Of a DNA stretch of 64,000 nt, positions 24,731 to 35,556 are shown piece after piece. A program made the position numbers and the translations under genes. Source of the stretch: Notolepis coatsorum. Lineage: Eukaryota; Chordata; Actinopteri; Aulopiformes; Paralepididae. Under the pieces are notes generated by a model. It ran no database searches, was not told the origin of the DNA, and was given only the letters and a program-made list of their open reading frames with translations. The stretch is taken from assembly GCA_963971535.1 (NCBI GenBank), contig OZ020587.1, positions 159,601,856-159,665,855 on the forward strand. The letters run 5' to 3'. Numbering within the stretch: position 1 is the stretch's first letter; each line of letters opens with the position of its first letter.

Positions 24731-26322
24731 GCCCTCATTCATCAACGTGTTCTACGCACAGATTTGTGCTTACCCTGTGCGTACGATCATTTCTAAGCAA
24801 AGAGTGGGATTCATCAATTTCAACTTGAACTTGACTCCGTGCTTACGTCTACGCACAGGTCAGACCATGCGTACCTGGCGCCCAGTGGTAGAATATATTA
24901 TTACAACAAGGAAATGAGCTTCTGTGCATAATAACACTGGCATGTTCTGTACGAACCGTAGTTCATTATAGTTCATTGTAAAATAGCAACAGTAGTGTAA
25001 TTATGGTCAAAACCCTATAAATAGCATTTGGAATAATAGATCTTTCTCTCAGAATGAATGCAGCATGGTTTATATAGCGTTATCGGAATATACGGGGTGT
25101 AGGCTACTGACTGACTGCGCTCCGCGTAGCTTGATTGATTGATTGATTGAAAAGTTTATTAACAGATTGCAGAATGGGTACAGTACAGTACAGCTCAGTA
25201 CATACAATTGTTAATTGGGGATGCAGACCAGAGAAAGACTTTCGTCTTGTTTACATCAGGGTCCCCCATTTTCAATTCATCATAAATCATAAAGCTCAAC
25301 TCGTTATTATTTTGCGCAGACCGCAGAAACACGGGAACGTTTTGATTATATTTAAAAGGCTTTACGTTAAACGAAACAAGTGGAATTTCGAAGCTGTAAG
25401 CAGAATACAAGTCATATGAATATAGTGTTCTTCCCCCTTTTTACTGTATAAGAAAGAATAGAAAACGCATTGCAATGACACCAGATAGTGGACAGACTAT
25501 GTATATGATGGGATTCAAGTTCATGTATTGAAAGGCAGGCTACATCATACATGCAGTGAGATTCATTGTTCTTGTATATGCTCTCGTATTATTGTTTATA
25601 TAGGCTACCCAATACTGACATCAAAATAGATTGTAGTATGCCTCTAGAAATCATATGCAGCAGGTAGAAAATTGACGGGAGATCCATCGCGATTTGGAAT
25701 AAAATTGAGGAGAACTTTAATCCCTGGGTATTAATCAAACAACACGGGAAAAGGCAGTCATATTCCAGCGCGGTCTTTATTAGCCGACAACAAAATAGAT
25801 GCCTCTAAAAATCATATAGCCAATCGAACACAACTAATAAAGGCATTCATATTACAGCACGGTTATAATGACACACAACCAACGCCAAACAGTGGTCAAC
25901 GAACGGTCTTTATTAGTATTTTGAGCTGTCCAGGCAGAATTGCAGCAATGGTCTTAGGGAGCCGTTGATATCTGACATCACCGTTTACAAGTCCGCCTTT
26001 TATTTATCCCATAATACGCGATAGTGTCTTCTTGGTTCGACAGCAGTGAACAATCTTCGTGGAGTTTCTCAGAGTTCCGCTCGGGTCAGTCCATTATTTC
26101 ACATCCCATGGGGGGTGTTTCCTCATTTTCATGACCATATATGGATAATCATGCACGAGCATTGACGGTAGAACAAAGTGGTATTCATCAACACGGAGGA
26201 GCATAGAGCCTGCGTACGCACGTGTGATGAATCCCGACTTCCCTGTGCGTACACTGGTTCTACATTCCGTGCTTACGTGTGGAAATAGAACATGTTCTAC
26301 GCACACATTGATGAATGAGGGC
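24731..26322 (+). mobile_element. GGGCCC-ended repeat, copy 3 (tandem)
   Basis: Third tandem copy with the shared minus-strand LINE A tail (25130-25285). Its right end carries CATGTTCTACGCACACATTG before GATGAATGAGGGC. Followed by CCAGG, matching CCAGG before its left end. Confidence 0.75.
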
Positions 26323-26389
26323 CCAGGTTCTCTCTCTAGGAACTCACTGAGACCAGGTTCTCTCTCTCTAGGAACTCACTGAGACCAGG
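26323..26389 (-). repeat. Two splice-site minisatellite units between element copies 3 and 4
   Basis: Two units in the same orientation as the main array. CCAGG occurs on both sides of each element copy nearby, consistent with a 5-bp target duplication within the unit. Confidence 0.9.
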
Positions 26390-26971
26390 GCCCTCATTCA
26401 TCAACGTGTGCGTAGAACATGTTCTATTTCCACACGTAAGCACAGAATTTAGAATGAGTGTACGCACAGGAATATTGGGATTCATCAACCGTGCGTACAC
26501 AGCAGTGGAGGTTTCTCTATGACAACACGTGAAACACAAATTCACTCATAATTCATAATTATTATTAATTTACATATACCTATATATATAAAAAAATAAA
26601 TAAAAAAAATTTATATATATATATTTTTTTAATTATTATTTTTTTTTATTATATAAATGTTTTCCTCTGTAAAAAAAAATGCCAGTGAATTTTTCTTAAA
26701 AAATGGCCAAAATTGACAGCTCTGAGCAGGCCTGCACTGCAGTATTGCCTGCAGTAATTATTCGTGAAGAAAACTTCACAGGTGTGACCCATTGTTAAAT
26801 AAATAATAAATAACAGCTATAGGCTATTAACTTCAAGAACGGTCTGTGCAGTTAAACTATTGCCATTGAATGGAGGATTGATTGATTGACAGCCCTTGAC
26901 ATCCAATACACGGAGGTTGAATATGATTGGCAGCCTTGCAAATCCAATCAGAGATTTCTGCATTGCAAAAT

Positions 26972-27211
26972 CAAAATGGGTCCAGCTGCATGTGAGGATA
27001 GGTTTAGCTCGGGCCAATCTCAAGTTTCTCAAGTTTCTTTATTAGTTGTCATACAGAAGTACAGAATACTTTTATACAAAATGTAACATAAAGAAGCATT
27101 TTGTATAAAAGTATTCTGTACTTCTGTATGACAACTAATAAAGAAACTTGAGAAACTTGAGATTGGCCCGAGCTAAACCTATCCTCCTCACATGCAGCTG
27201 GACCCATTTTG
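26972..27211. repeat. Long near-perfect palindrome (arms 112 and 115 bp, 13-nt loop)
   Basis: Left arm 26972-27083 and right arm 27097-27211 are reverse complements apart from one 3-nt indel (CCTCCTCA against TGAGG side). The loop is TAACATAAAGAAG. The arms contain a LINE-tail-like stretch (CAAGTTTCTTTATTAG, ACAGAATACTTTTATAC) and flanking unique sequence (GGGTCCAGCTGCATGTGAGG), so this is not simply two LINE tails meeting. Confidence 0.95.
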
Positions 27212-27624
27212 ACTATGTGAAAGTTGAGACTATGAGAAAGTTGTTGTTTAGTAGTTAGTAAGCTGTACAGCTATAACAAGTCAGGCTAAATTAAACTTTG
27301 CGCCAACATTAGGACCGAAGTATAAACCAGCAACTGAGCAACATGAAGAAGTGGATTTATGCATCTGGATCAGAAAAAACGTTGTGGATGAAAAAGTAAG
27401 TAGGCTACAGTGCTTGTATGCTAACAGTAGCTAGGCAGCTTAGCCTACATCACAATGATAATCACCAAGCTAACTTACTGTACACACTGTAGGGCTGGGC
27501 AATTAATCGAAACAGAATTGCGATATCGATTCATAGACCTATGCAATCTAATTTCTAAGTTATGACTATTTTCTTTTATTAAAAAAAAACGTTTTTTTTT
27601 TTTTTTTTTTTTTTTATTATTTTA

Positions 27625-27733
27625 TCTGGGTTGAACATGATTTGTGGAACTCCCTCTGGTGTTGTGGTCGTGGTATTCACTGACCTTTGGGAAGTATTTC
27701 GACATGCACATGGGGTGGTGTAGTGTATCTTAA
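27625..27733 (-). mobile_element. LINE A fragment
   Basis: TGGTATTCACTGACCTTTGG and the following bases match the LINE at 9963-10769 (compare about 10120-10230), on the minus strand. It is cut off at about 27733, where the L2 LINE begins. Confidence 0.8.
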
Positions 27734-29420
27734 ACGGGTATTTAATAGTGTTTCAAGCCCTGTGCTAGATATCATAAACACTTCCCTTAGGACTGGTATT
27801 TTCCCGGATGCCTTTAAAACAGCAGTTGTAAAGCCATTACTAAAAAAACCTAACTTGGATAGTAATGAAATGGCAAATTATCGTCCAATATCCAACCTAC
27901 CATTCATTAGTAAAGTACTTGAAAAGATAGTTTCAGTTCAAATAAATTCCTTTCTTGAAGAAAACAACATCTTAGAAGAATTTCAGTCAGGATTCAGAAA
28001 ATATCATAGCACTGAAACTGCCCTCACCAAAATAATCAGTGACCTCAGACTAAACTCTGACGAGAATAAGATCTCCATCCTTATCCTGTTAGATCTCAGT
28101 GCAGCATTTGATACAATCAATCACGATATTCTAATCGATCGTCTTGAAAACCATGTCGGTTTCTCAGACCATGTGCTAGGCTGGTTTAAAACATACATCA
28201 GAGGGAGGAAATTCTATGTTAAACTAGGAGATCACATGTCTGATATATACGACAACAACTATGGAGTTGCACAAGGGAGTTGCTTAGGTCCTTTACTCTT
28301 CTCCCTTTACATGTTACCGCTGGGTGATATCATCAGAGAACATAATGTAGATTTCCATAGCTATGCGGATGATACACAACTGTACATATCTGCTGAACCA
28401 AATGATACAGCGATTAGCTCCATTACAGACTGCTTACTGGCAATAAATAAATGGATGAGTAAGAACTTCCTGAAACTAAACGAGAACAAAACTGAAATTC
28501 TAATTATCGGCTCCAAAACTAAAAAAGAAACATTAATAAAGAACCTGGGGGGACTAACCCCTTGGATCAAATCTGAGGTCACTAGTCTTGGGGTTGTCAT
28601 AGATTCAGAACTGAACTTCAATTCTCATATTAGCAAAGTGACGAAAACATCGTTCTTCCATCTCAGAAATATAGCAAAAGTACGACCATTTATTAATCAG
28701 AACGATGCTGAGAAGCTAATTCATGCATTCATATCTAGCCGGTTAGACTACTGTAATGCACTTTTCACAGGTCTCCCTAAGAAAACCACAGAGAGGCTTC
28801 AGCTAATCCAAAACTCTGCAGCCCGACTGCTAACTAGAACCAAAAGGAGAGAGCACATTAGTCCAGTCTTAGCCGCTTTACACTGGCTTCCTGTAACATT
28901 TAGAATTGACTTTAAGGTCCTTCTCCTTACATACAAAGCTCTAAATGGACAGGGACCTAGCTACATCGCCAACACTCTAATAAATTACACACCAGCAAGA
29001 ACACTGCGATCATCAGCTGCTGGACTACTAGAGGCTCCCAGAAGCAGTCAAAAGAGGATCGGTAATGCAGCCTTTATCAACTATGCCCCAAAACTATGGA
29101 ACAAACTACCCCAAAACATCAGGGAAGCCAACTCGCTAGACATCTTTAAAAGACAGCTTAAAACCTCTCTTTGCTCAGGCATTTCACTGATAGATATCTG
29201 CTACCACCTAGTGGCAAGAGGAAACATCAGGGATATCCTGACACAACTTGTATTTATTCTTACCCTGCCTACTCTTTTACACTGCCTATCAAATTCATGT
29301 GTCGGTTATTGCACTTTTTACTTCTTACTGATGACTATTTTTAAACTGAATCATTTTAAACTATTCTTATTATTTGCTATGCTCGCTCATGCCTGTATTT
29401 TTTTTATGTCCGTCGGTTAG
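27687..29420 (+). CDS. L2-type LINE reverse transcriptase ORF (partial, 577 aa)
   Basis: The L2 protein starts around residue 15; the first residues lie in unrelated sequence. RT motifs in order: LLKKPNLD and NYRPISNL (residues about 50-75), QSGFR-HSTETAL, AFDTINHDIL (about 139), GVAQGSCLGPLLFSLY (about 195) and the catalytic YADDTQLY (about 225). Then come the thumb and the C-terminal region LHWLPV..RIDFKVLLLTYKAL and APKLWNKLP, characteristic of CR1/L2-group LINEs. No stop or frameshift in the RT. The endonuclease domain is missing, so the copy could not move by itself; 5' truncation is usual for LINEs. Confidence 0.88.
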   Translation: MGSISTCTWGGVVYLKRVFNSVSSPVLDIINTSLRTGIFPDAFKTAVVKPLLKKPNLDSNEMANYRPISNLPFISKVLEKIVSVQINSFLEENNILEEFQSGFRKYHSTETALTKIISDLRLNSDENKISILILLDLSAAFDTINHDILIDRLENHVGFSDHVLGWFKTYIRGRKFYVKLGDHMSDIYDNNYGVAQGSCLGPLLFSLYMLPLGDIIREHNVDFHSYADDTQLYISAEPNDTAISSITDCLLAINKWMSKNFLKLNENKTEILIIGSKTKKETLIKNLGGLTPWIKSEVTSLGVVIDSELNFNSHISKVTKTSFFHLRNIAKVRPFINQNDAEKLIHAFISSRLDYCNALFTGLPKKTTERLQLIQNSAARLLTRTKRREHISPVLAALHWLPVTFRIDFKVLLLTYKALNGQGPSYIANTLINYTPARTLRSSAAGLLEAPRSSQKRIGNAAFINYAPKLWNKLPQNIREANSLDIFKRQLKTSLCSGISLIDICYHLVARGNIRDILTQLVFILTLPTLLHCLSNSCVGYCTFYFLLMTIFKLNHFKLFLLFAMLAHACIFFMSVG

Positions 29421-30369
29421 TGCACTTTTTAATTACTGAATAGAGAGCCTATTAGGATGCTAGATCCTAATGTGAAACACTATGCTTATGGCAGATCAAT
29501 CAGCATGGATTGTCTGTAAACTTTAATACATGGCAGTTTGGTTTGTTAGAACAGACTGTAATCTTATGCTTATGGCAGATCAATCAGCATGGATTGTCTG
29601 TAAACATTAATACATGGCAGTTTGGTTTGTTAGAACAGACTGTAATCTTCACTTGAACCAGGTTAACTGTGTCCTGGCTGTAGTAGAACCAGGTTAACTG
29701 TGTCCTGGCTGTTAGTAGAACCAGGTTAACTGTGTCCTGGCTGTAGCATTGTAGAACCAGGTTAACTGTGTCCTGGCTGTAGTAGAACCAGGTTAACTGT
29801 GTCCTGGCTGTTGTAGAACCAGGTTAACTGTGTCCTGGCTGTAGTAGAACCAGGTTAACTGTGTCCTGGCTGTTAGTAGAACCAGGTTAACTGTGTCCTG
29901 GCTGTAGCATTGTGGCATTGTGGCCCACTCCCCACTTCCCTTCTTATATCTATATTGCTTATGGCAGATCAATCAGCATGGATTGTCTGTAAACTTTCAC
30001 TTGCTTATGGCAGATCAATCAGCATGGATTGTCTGTAAACTTTATGCATTGTTGTCACTTGCCATATCTTGCTATGCTCGCTCATGCCTGTATTTTTTAT
30101 GTCCGTTCTATTTTATAATTTTTATTTTATTTTATTTTTATTTTACTATTTTTAAACTGAATCATTTTAAACTATTTTTACTATTTGTGTTACTGAAAAC
30201 TGTAAGCGGAGAGCCTATTGGGATGCTAGATCCTAATGTGAAACACTGTGATTCTACCTGTCTATCTTTTTATGCTCGCTTATGCCTGTATTTTTTACTG
30301 TTGTGAAGCACTTTGAACTGCAACCTCTGTATGAAAAGTGCTATACAAATAAAAAAGTTATTATTATCT
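27734..30369 (+). mobile_element. L2/Maui-type LINE, 5'-truncated, with 3' UTR
   Basis: Non-LTR retrotransposon lacking the endonuclease and the start of ORF2. The reverse transcriptase ORF is followed by a 0.9 kb 3' region with internal duplications (GCTTATGGCAGATCAATCAG motif four times; a minisatellite at 29645-29910). It ends with AAGCACTTTGAACTG... CTATACAAATAAAAAAGTTA, the kind of 3' end typical of fish L2-group elements. Confidence 0.85.
29645..29910 (+). repeat. Minisatellite in LINE 3' UTR (about 8 units)
   Basis: Units of 30-37 bp: AGAACCAGGTTAACTGTGTC followed by CTGGCTGTAGT, with TTAGT or GCATTG variants. They lie within the 3' UTR of the L2 LINE. Confidence 0.9.
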
Positions 30370-30753
30370 TTTATACAACGCCATGCAAATTTCTCGATTC
30401 TGATTGGCCATTTACACGTCTTTATTGGCAACAATCCACGGTCCTGGGCTCAGGACCCGCCCACAACCGAATCACATAATCACTCCGCCGGCTCACTCCG
30501 GGAGAATGTTGATAGCGCCAGAATGTTGATAGCGCCATAAGCCCATAACGACTAAATATGAAGCGATTCTGTCAAGGGGAATGTGTTAGTCCTTTAAACA
30601 ATGTTGGATGATGTAATTGATGGGTCTTGAGTCAATCTAGAACAAAAGAAAAATCGCGGATTGATTGATAGATTAATTGATTGATTTAAATTTCTACTTC
30701 CTTCCCACTGACTGCAGCGTTCACTCTCACACTGTCCGACGCTGGCGTACCCA

Positions 30754-30813
<60 letters not shown>

Positions 30814-31576
30814 CACGCACACACACACACACACTCCTGTCTGCAACAGCGGGGGAGTCAGAGACAGAAGCAGCGCTGTTTTAAGTGAGCATGGTCTATT
30901 GAATTGATTGATTGGTTGATTGCTAATTTTATTACTGTACAACTGGTTTCCAACTGGTTAAGTTTAGGCTAAAAGAAATAAATAAAAAAATAGGGCGAAG
31001 AAAACGTTTTTTTTCCTATAGGGCAAATAAAACCTTTTAATTTGTTTTACCTACTTTATATAGAAGCATCTAAGAATGAAGTTCTATGGAAAGTAGGTCT
31101 GCATTCCCTTAACAATTGTGTGTATTGAGCCGTACTGTATTGTACCCATTCTGCATCTGGTAATAACATTTTCAATCAATCATTCCAATAATACACAGTT
31201 GGATGTGTTAGTTGGTTGGATGCACTTCAAGCTGCTTCCACATGAGGCAACTTCTCTCAATCATTCCAATAATACACAGTTGGATGTGTTAGTTTGGTTG
31301 GATGCACTTCAAGCTGCTTCCACATGGAGGCAACTTGTCTTTTTTGTAGTTGTGGGAACTACTTTTTCTGGCGGATGGTTTTTTCAATAAATCTTTGATT
31401 AATGTGTGTTTATTGTATAGAAATAAGGTTGGATGAATCTGGCAGTTGTATAAAAGCTTTACACCACTTGCAGTCGTGATTTGTGACCAATAAACCATGC
31501 CTAGGGGGGTCTAACGACCACCCCTAGGCATGGTTTATTGGTCACAAACCACTCCTGCGCGTGATGTAATGCTTAA
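30370..31576 (+). repeat. Composite repeat X, compact copy
   Basis: Starts TTTTATACAACGCCATGCAA and ends GTGATGTAATGCTTAA. It contains, in order: a unique start, a CA microsatellite block (30756-30833), a TTTACCTACTTTATATAGAAG segment, a plus-strand LINE A tail (31105-31180), a 74-bp duplication (31183-31335) and a hairpin (31454-31575). The same order is found, split by large insertions, at 994-2308, 9425-9552, 10788-10934 and 15449-15772. Near its two ends TTTTATACAAC and GTTGTATAAAAG are inverted. Confidence 0.85.
30756..30833 (+). repeat. CA microsatellite
   Basis: (AC)n with two GC interruptions. The His- and Cys/Val-repeat reading frames across it are artefacts. Confidence 0.95.
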
Positions 31577-31957
31577 GTAGACCAGGCCCATTGCAAGTTG
31601 CTGTACTCTGTCGTCTACTCTAAGCCATCCTAGGTTGTCAAAGTGGACAGGGGTGAGGTGGGTTTTAGGAGTAAGGTCAAGCAGTAGTCTGACCAGTTTG
31701 TTTTGTGATGTTTGTAATCTTGTTTTTAGTGCCTTTGAGGTGCTTTGGTACCATGAGGTGCAAGCATAGTCGTAGTACCCTTGAATGAGTGCTCCTGTTA
31801 GAGTCTTCAAGGTATTCTTGTTTACCAGAGAGGAGATCCGGTACAGGAATCTAGTTCGTTGGTTGACTTAGTTTTATTACATTGGATCCCATTTTGTCAC
31901 AGGAAAGATTTGCCTCTATAGGATGGAACCCAGGTAGGTAATTTCATCTTTCCTTTT
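31577..31957 (-). mobile_element. LINE A internal fragment
   Basis: Encodes on the minus strand TLTGALIQGYYDYACTSWYQ, as in the LINE at 9963-10769 (SWYQSTSKALKT, NLGWLRVDDRVQQLAMGLVY). Both ends are cut; it lacks the 3' tail. Confidence 0.85.
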
Positions 31958-32310
31958 AAGATAAGATAAGATATTCCTTTATTGATCCCCTTGGGGAAAT
32001 TCAGGCATCATAGCAGCATGGGGGAAGGGGGGTACAGGTAGTGAAAACAACACAAGCAGTGTAAACAAATAGGTCAATATAATTTACTATCTAACTAACT
32101 GAAATATACATTATTCATTATTCACAGTATCACAGTATCACAGTATCCACATAAGGTGCAGTATGCATAAGGTAGTGTTATTGTCCTACTTGGGTTCCTA
32201 TTAGTTCTAGGTTGATGTCTGGCAGCAGTCGCTGCCCACTGTTGTGGAGCCTGATGGCCACTGGTATGAAGGACTGTCCGAGGCGGTTAGTTGAGTGTCG
32301 GGGGGGTATG
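31958..32310 (-). mobile_element. LINE 3'-end fragment with AAGAT tail
   Basis: On the minus strand it ends GGGGATCAATAAAGGAATAT followed by CTTAT repeats, a common 3' end of fish CR1-group LINEs. The upstream part (CCTTCATACCAGTGGCCATC) is the end of an RT reading frame. Confidence 0.65.
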
Positions 32311-32613
32311 AGTCTGTGGCTTCCTTGTCACCTTCACCTAATATGTTTTGATCTGGTCAGGTGCGCTGTCACCTAAAATGTTTTGATCTGATCAGGTGCG
32401 CTGTCACCTAATATGATTTCATCTGGTCAGGTGCGCTGTCACCTAATATGTTTTCATCTGGTCAGGTCCGCTGTCACCTAATGTTAATATGTTTTCATCT
32501 GTGTCCACTGACCACTGACACACAGTGGGGGATGTTTTAAAAATATTATTTAATATATAATATAATATAATAATTTGTGCTTCACCTAAAAATTTGGTCA
32601 GCAGCCTCCACTG
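32311..32613. repeat. Short tandem repeat and hAT end
   Basis: Four to five copies of a roughly 38-bp unit with CACCTAATATGTTTTCATCTGG and GTCAGGTGCGCTGT (32332-32495), then AT-rich sequence leading to the CCTCCACTG end. Confidence 0.7.
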
Positions 32614-32968
32614 GTACACAGGTCCTATGCTCCTCCGTGTTGATGAATACCACTTTGTTCTACCGTCAATGCTCGTGCATGATTATCCATATATGGTCAT
32701 GAAAGTGAGGAAACACCCCCCATGGGATGTGAAATAATGGACTGACCCGAGCGGAACTCTGAGAAGCTTCACGGAGATTTTTCACTGCTGTCGAACCAAG
32801 AAGACACAACGCGCGTGTTTATGGGATAAATAAAAGGCAGACTTGTAAACGGTGATGTCAGATATCAACGGCTCCCTAAGACCATTGCTGCAATTCTGCC
32901 TGGACAGCTCAAAATACTAATAAAGACCGTTCGTTGACCTCTGTTTGGCGTTGGTTGTGTGTCATTAT

Positions 32969-35427
32969 CAGTGATGCCACAGATTACTTGTAAAAGTAAT
33001 CCGATTACTGATTACTGATTACTCCTTTAAAAAGTAATCCAAGTTACTTTACTGATTACTTGATTATCAGAGTAACTTAGTTACTTTGAAAGTAACTAGG
33101 TTACGAAGTTGTCGTCGTTCCCCCAACAGTTTTTTTTAAAACGCTTTATTGAAAGTGCATAAATTGTTTTTAACTTGTTTCTCTGCACATAACATAAATT
33201 GTTAAACTAGTGCTTCAGCTTCTGTACCATCAAGTATGGTAAAGCAACAGTCTATGATGCTCACAGCATTAGAGCAGCCAGCCAGTGGTTTTACAAAACC
33301 AGTGTATCCATTCACATCTAACAAATGCAGGCTGAACTATTCAATTATATCAACTGTAACTATTAAATTGTTTTTATAAATGTCTCTCTATAAACATACA
33401 ATCAGTCTCTCTTTAACATGTAAATTAACTGTAAATCTGGCAAATAAGAGCTTTTGCTCTGCCACCATCAAATATACATTAATCAATAGGGAAAGAAACA
33501 ATCTCTCTCTTTTGCTGTTTGGCTGGCCTCCGAGTCCTCCTGTACCTAGTCGAAGCGTCGTAGTGTTGTCATTCCAGATGCTTTCAATGCAATTGGATGT
33601 GCTGTTTTTAGCGGTAGACAGTATTTACGTTTAGGTCGCTTTCACATATAGTTTTGGTGGACTCGGTGCGGTTCTGGGGGTGAAGTTGCAACATTGTTGC
33701 ATTCTTCATTTGGTTCGCCTGCTTTCACACAGAGGCGGACCGAGACCTTCTGAACAATGTCACGCGGTCGAAAAGGGCGCTTGTCTATTGGACAGTGGAA
33801 ATGTGTGTGTGGCTGCTGCGATCCCGTGTGTGCGTGTGTAACGGAGGTACCGCAGTATATCCACAGTCACGGGCACAAGTAGTGACGTGGCTGTGGATGG
33901 TAAGCGGTACTGCAAGTAAACTCACTCCCCAGAGGCATCCAGACCCGGAAGCAAGAAGTGAATTCACTTCTTGCTTAGTGGTCTGTGATGCCGCCCGCGA
34001 CGCCGGCGTCCGGGGTTCAACTCCCACTCAGGGCGATCCCTTAACAGGGGTCGAATCGACTAAAACACAACGCAGACAAGATCACACCGGCTACATGTGG
34101 TGCCGTTAGACCCGGATGCCCTGGGTGGTGTGAGTTTAGTGGGGTGAGTGTAACGGAGGTACCGCAGTATATCCACAGTCACGGGCACAAGTAGTGACGT
34201 GGCTGTGGATGGTAAGCGGTACTGCAAGTAAACTCACTCCCCAGAGGCATCCAGACCCGGAAGCAAGAAGTGAATTCACTTCTTGCTTAGTGGTCTGTGA
34301 TGCCGCCCGCGACGCCGGCGTCCGGGGTTCAACTCCCACTCAGGGCGATCCCTTAACAGGGGTCGAATCGACTAAAACACAACGCAGACAAGATCACACC
34401 GGCTACATGTGGTGCCGTTAGACCCGGATGCCCTGGGTGGTGTGAGTTTAGTGGGGTGAGTGTAACGGAGGTACCGCAGTATATCCACAGTCACGGGCAC
34501 AAGTAGTGACGTGGCTGTGGATGGTAAGCGGTACTGCAAGTAAACTCACTCCCCAGAGGCATCCAGACCCGGAAGCAAGAAGTGAATTCACTTCTTGCTT
34601 AGTGGTCTGTGATGCCGCCCGCGACGCCGGCGTCCGGGGTTCAACTCCCACTCAGGGCGATCCCTTAACAGGGGTCGAATCGACTAAAACACAACGCAGA
34701 CAAGATCACACCGGCTACACGTGCGCGCGTGTGTGTGTGTCTGCGTGTGTACTGCGGAGCCCTTCAGATCAGCGGAGCCGAGTTTTGACATGGCATTGAT
34801 CCATTGTTCTATTGAAGCACATTACCACCATCCTCTCGCTAAACAACTTGTAGACCACGGTGTTTTTATGAGTGCCCACAAGTAGCTGTTTTAATAATAT
34901 AATAAGCCGCGCGCCTCGGTAATAATAATAAGCCGCGTTTTTTCTTCCTGTAAGCGTTTTGGGGTGGAATTCTCAGACGAATGCAACGGAGCCCTGCTGT
35001 CACACGATTGGCGCATATGTCACATGACGTGCTGTGAAGACCCGCCATACTCTGCCTCTGATTCGCAGACTGTGGATGGGGAATGTGATTGGGCCAAAGC
35101 AGAGTCACTCACAGACAGAGAGTCCAGTCACGCCGCGGGACACATTCTTGTGTAACCCTTTCACTGCCACACCACGTCACTCCCAAATAAGAAAAACAGC
35201 TAAAAAATGTATTTTTGACTGTCGAAAACGAAATAAAATACTGCATTCCGCCTGCATTATGAATTTATGATGAGATAGTAACGAAATAGTAACGCACAGC
35301 CACTTGGACAAGTAACTGCAATCAGATTACTGGCTTTTAAAGATTAACGCGTTAGATTACTATTTTCGGGGAAAAGTAATCAGATTACAATAACGCGTTA
35401 CTTAGTAACGCGTTACCGGCATCACTG
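32969..35427. mobile_element. hAT-type non-autonomous element with GTCATTAT target duplication
   Basis: Ends CAGTGATGCC and GGCATCACTG, flanked by GTCATTAT on both sides (32961-32968, 35428-35435). Copies 2 and 3 of the host repeat have the single uninterrupted site, confirming the 8-bp duplication. The subterminal regions are rich in AGTAATC/GATTACT and AACGCGTTAC motifs. No transposase ORF. Three tandem SINE-like units lie inside (33838-34722). Confidence 0.85.
33838..34722 (+). repeat. Three tandem copies of a 312-bp tRNA-derived SINE-like unit
   Basis: Units start GTAACGGAGGTACCGCAG at 33838, 34150 and 34462; the third stops early. The copies are almost identical. Each contains an A-box-like TTGCTTAGTGGTC and a B-box-like GGGGTTCAACTCCC about 45 bp apart, the layout of a tRNA-derived Pol III promoter. 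Just upstream is a perfect 28-bp palindrome centred on GAATTC (first copy 33949-33976). The ORFs on both strands in this stretch are by-products of the repetition. Confidence 0.75.
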
Positions 35428-35481
35428 GTCATTATAACCGTGCTGTAATATGAATGCCTTTATTAGTTGTGTTCGATTGGC

Positions 35482-35556
35482 TATATGATTTTTAGAGGCA
35501 TCTATTTTGTTGTCGGTATTACCGACAACAAAATAGATGCCTCTAAAAATCATATA
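35482..35556. repeat. Perfect 36-bp inverted repeat with 3-nt spacer
   Basis: Left arm 35482-35517 and right arm 35521-35556 are exact reverse complements, separated by ATT. The arm (ending GTTGTCGGT) occurs once in copies 1-3 of the host repeat, so the second arm arose locally in copy 4. Confidence 0.95.

Larger units (their letters stand above)
26503..32613. mobile_element. hAT-type element with 8-bp target duplication, filled with nested repeats
   Basis: Ends CAGTGGAGG and CCTCCACTG, flanked on both sides by GTACACAG (26495-26502 and 32614-32621). An 8-bp duplication and CAG..CTG ends are hallmarks of the hAT superfamily. No transposase is visible. The interior holds AT-rich sequence, a palindrome (26972-27211), a LINE A fragment, a long L2 LINE, a composite repeat copy and further LINE fragments. 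Some of these were probably present before or captured with the element; this was not resolved. Confidence 0.75.

Noticed and set aside
33785-34799. ORFs repeated three times inside the hAT element
   Set aside because: They arise from the triplicated SINE-like unit and include tRNA-like sequence; no protein family.
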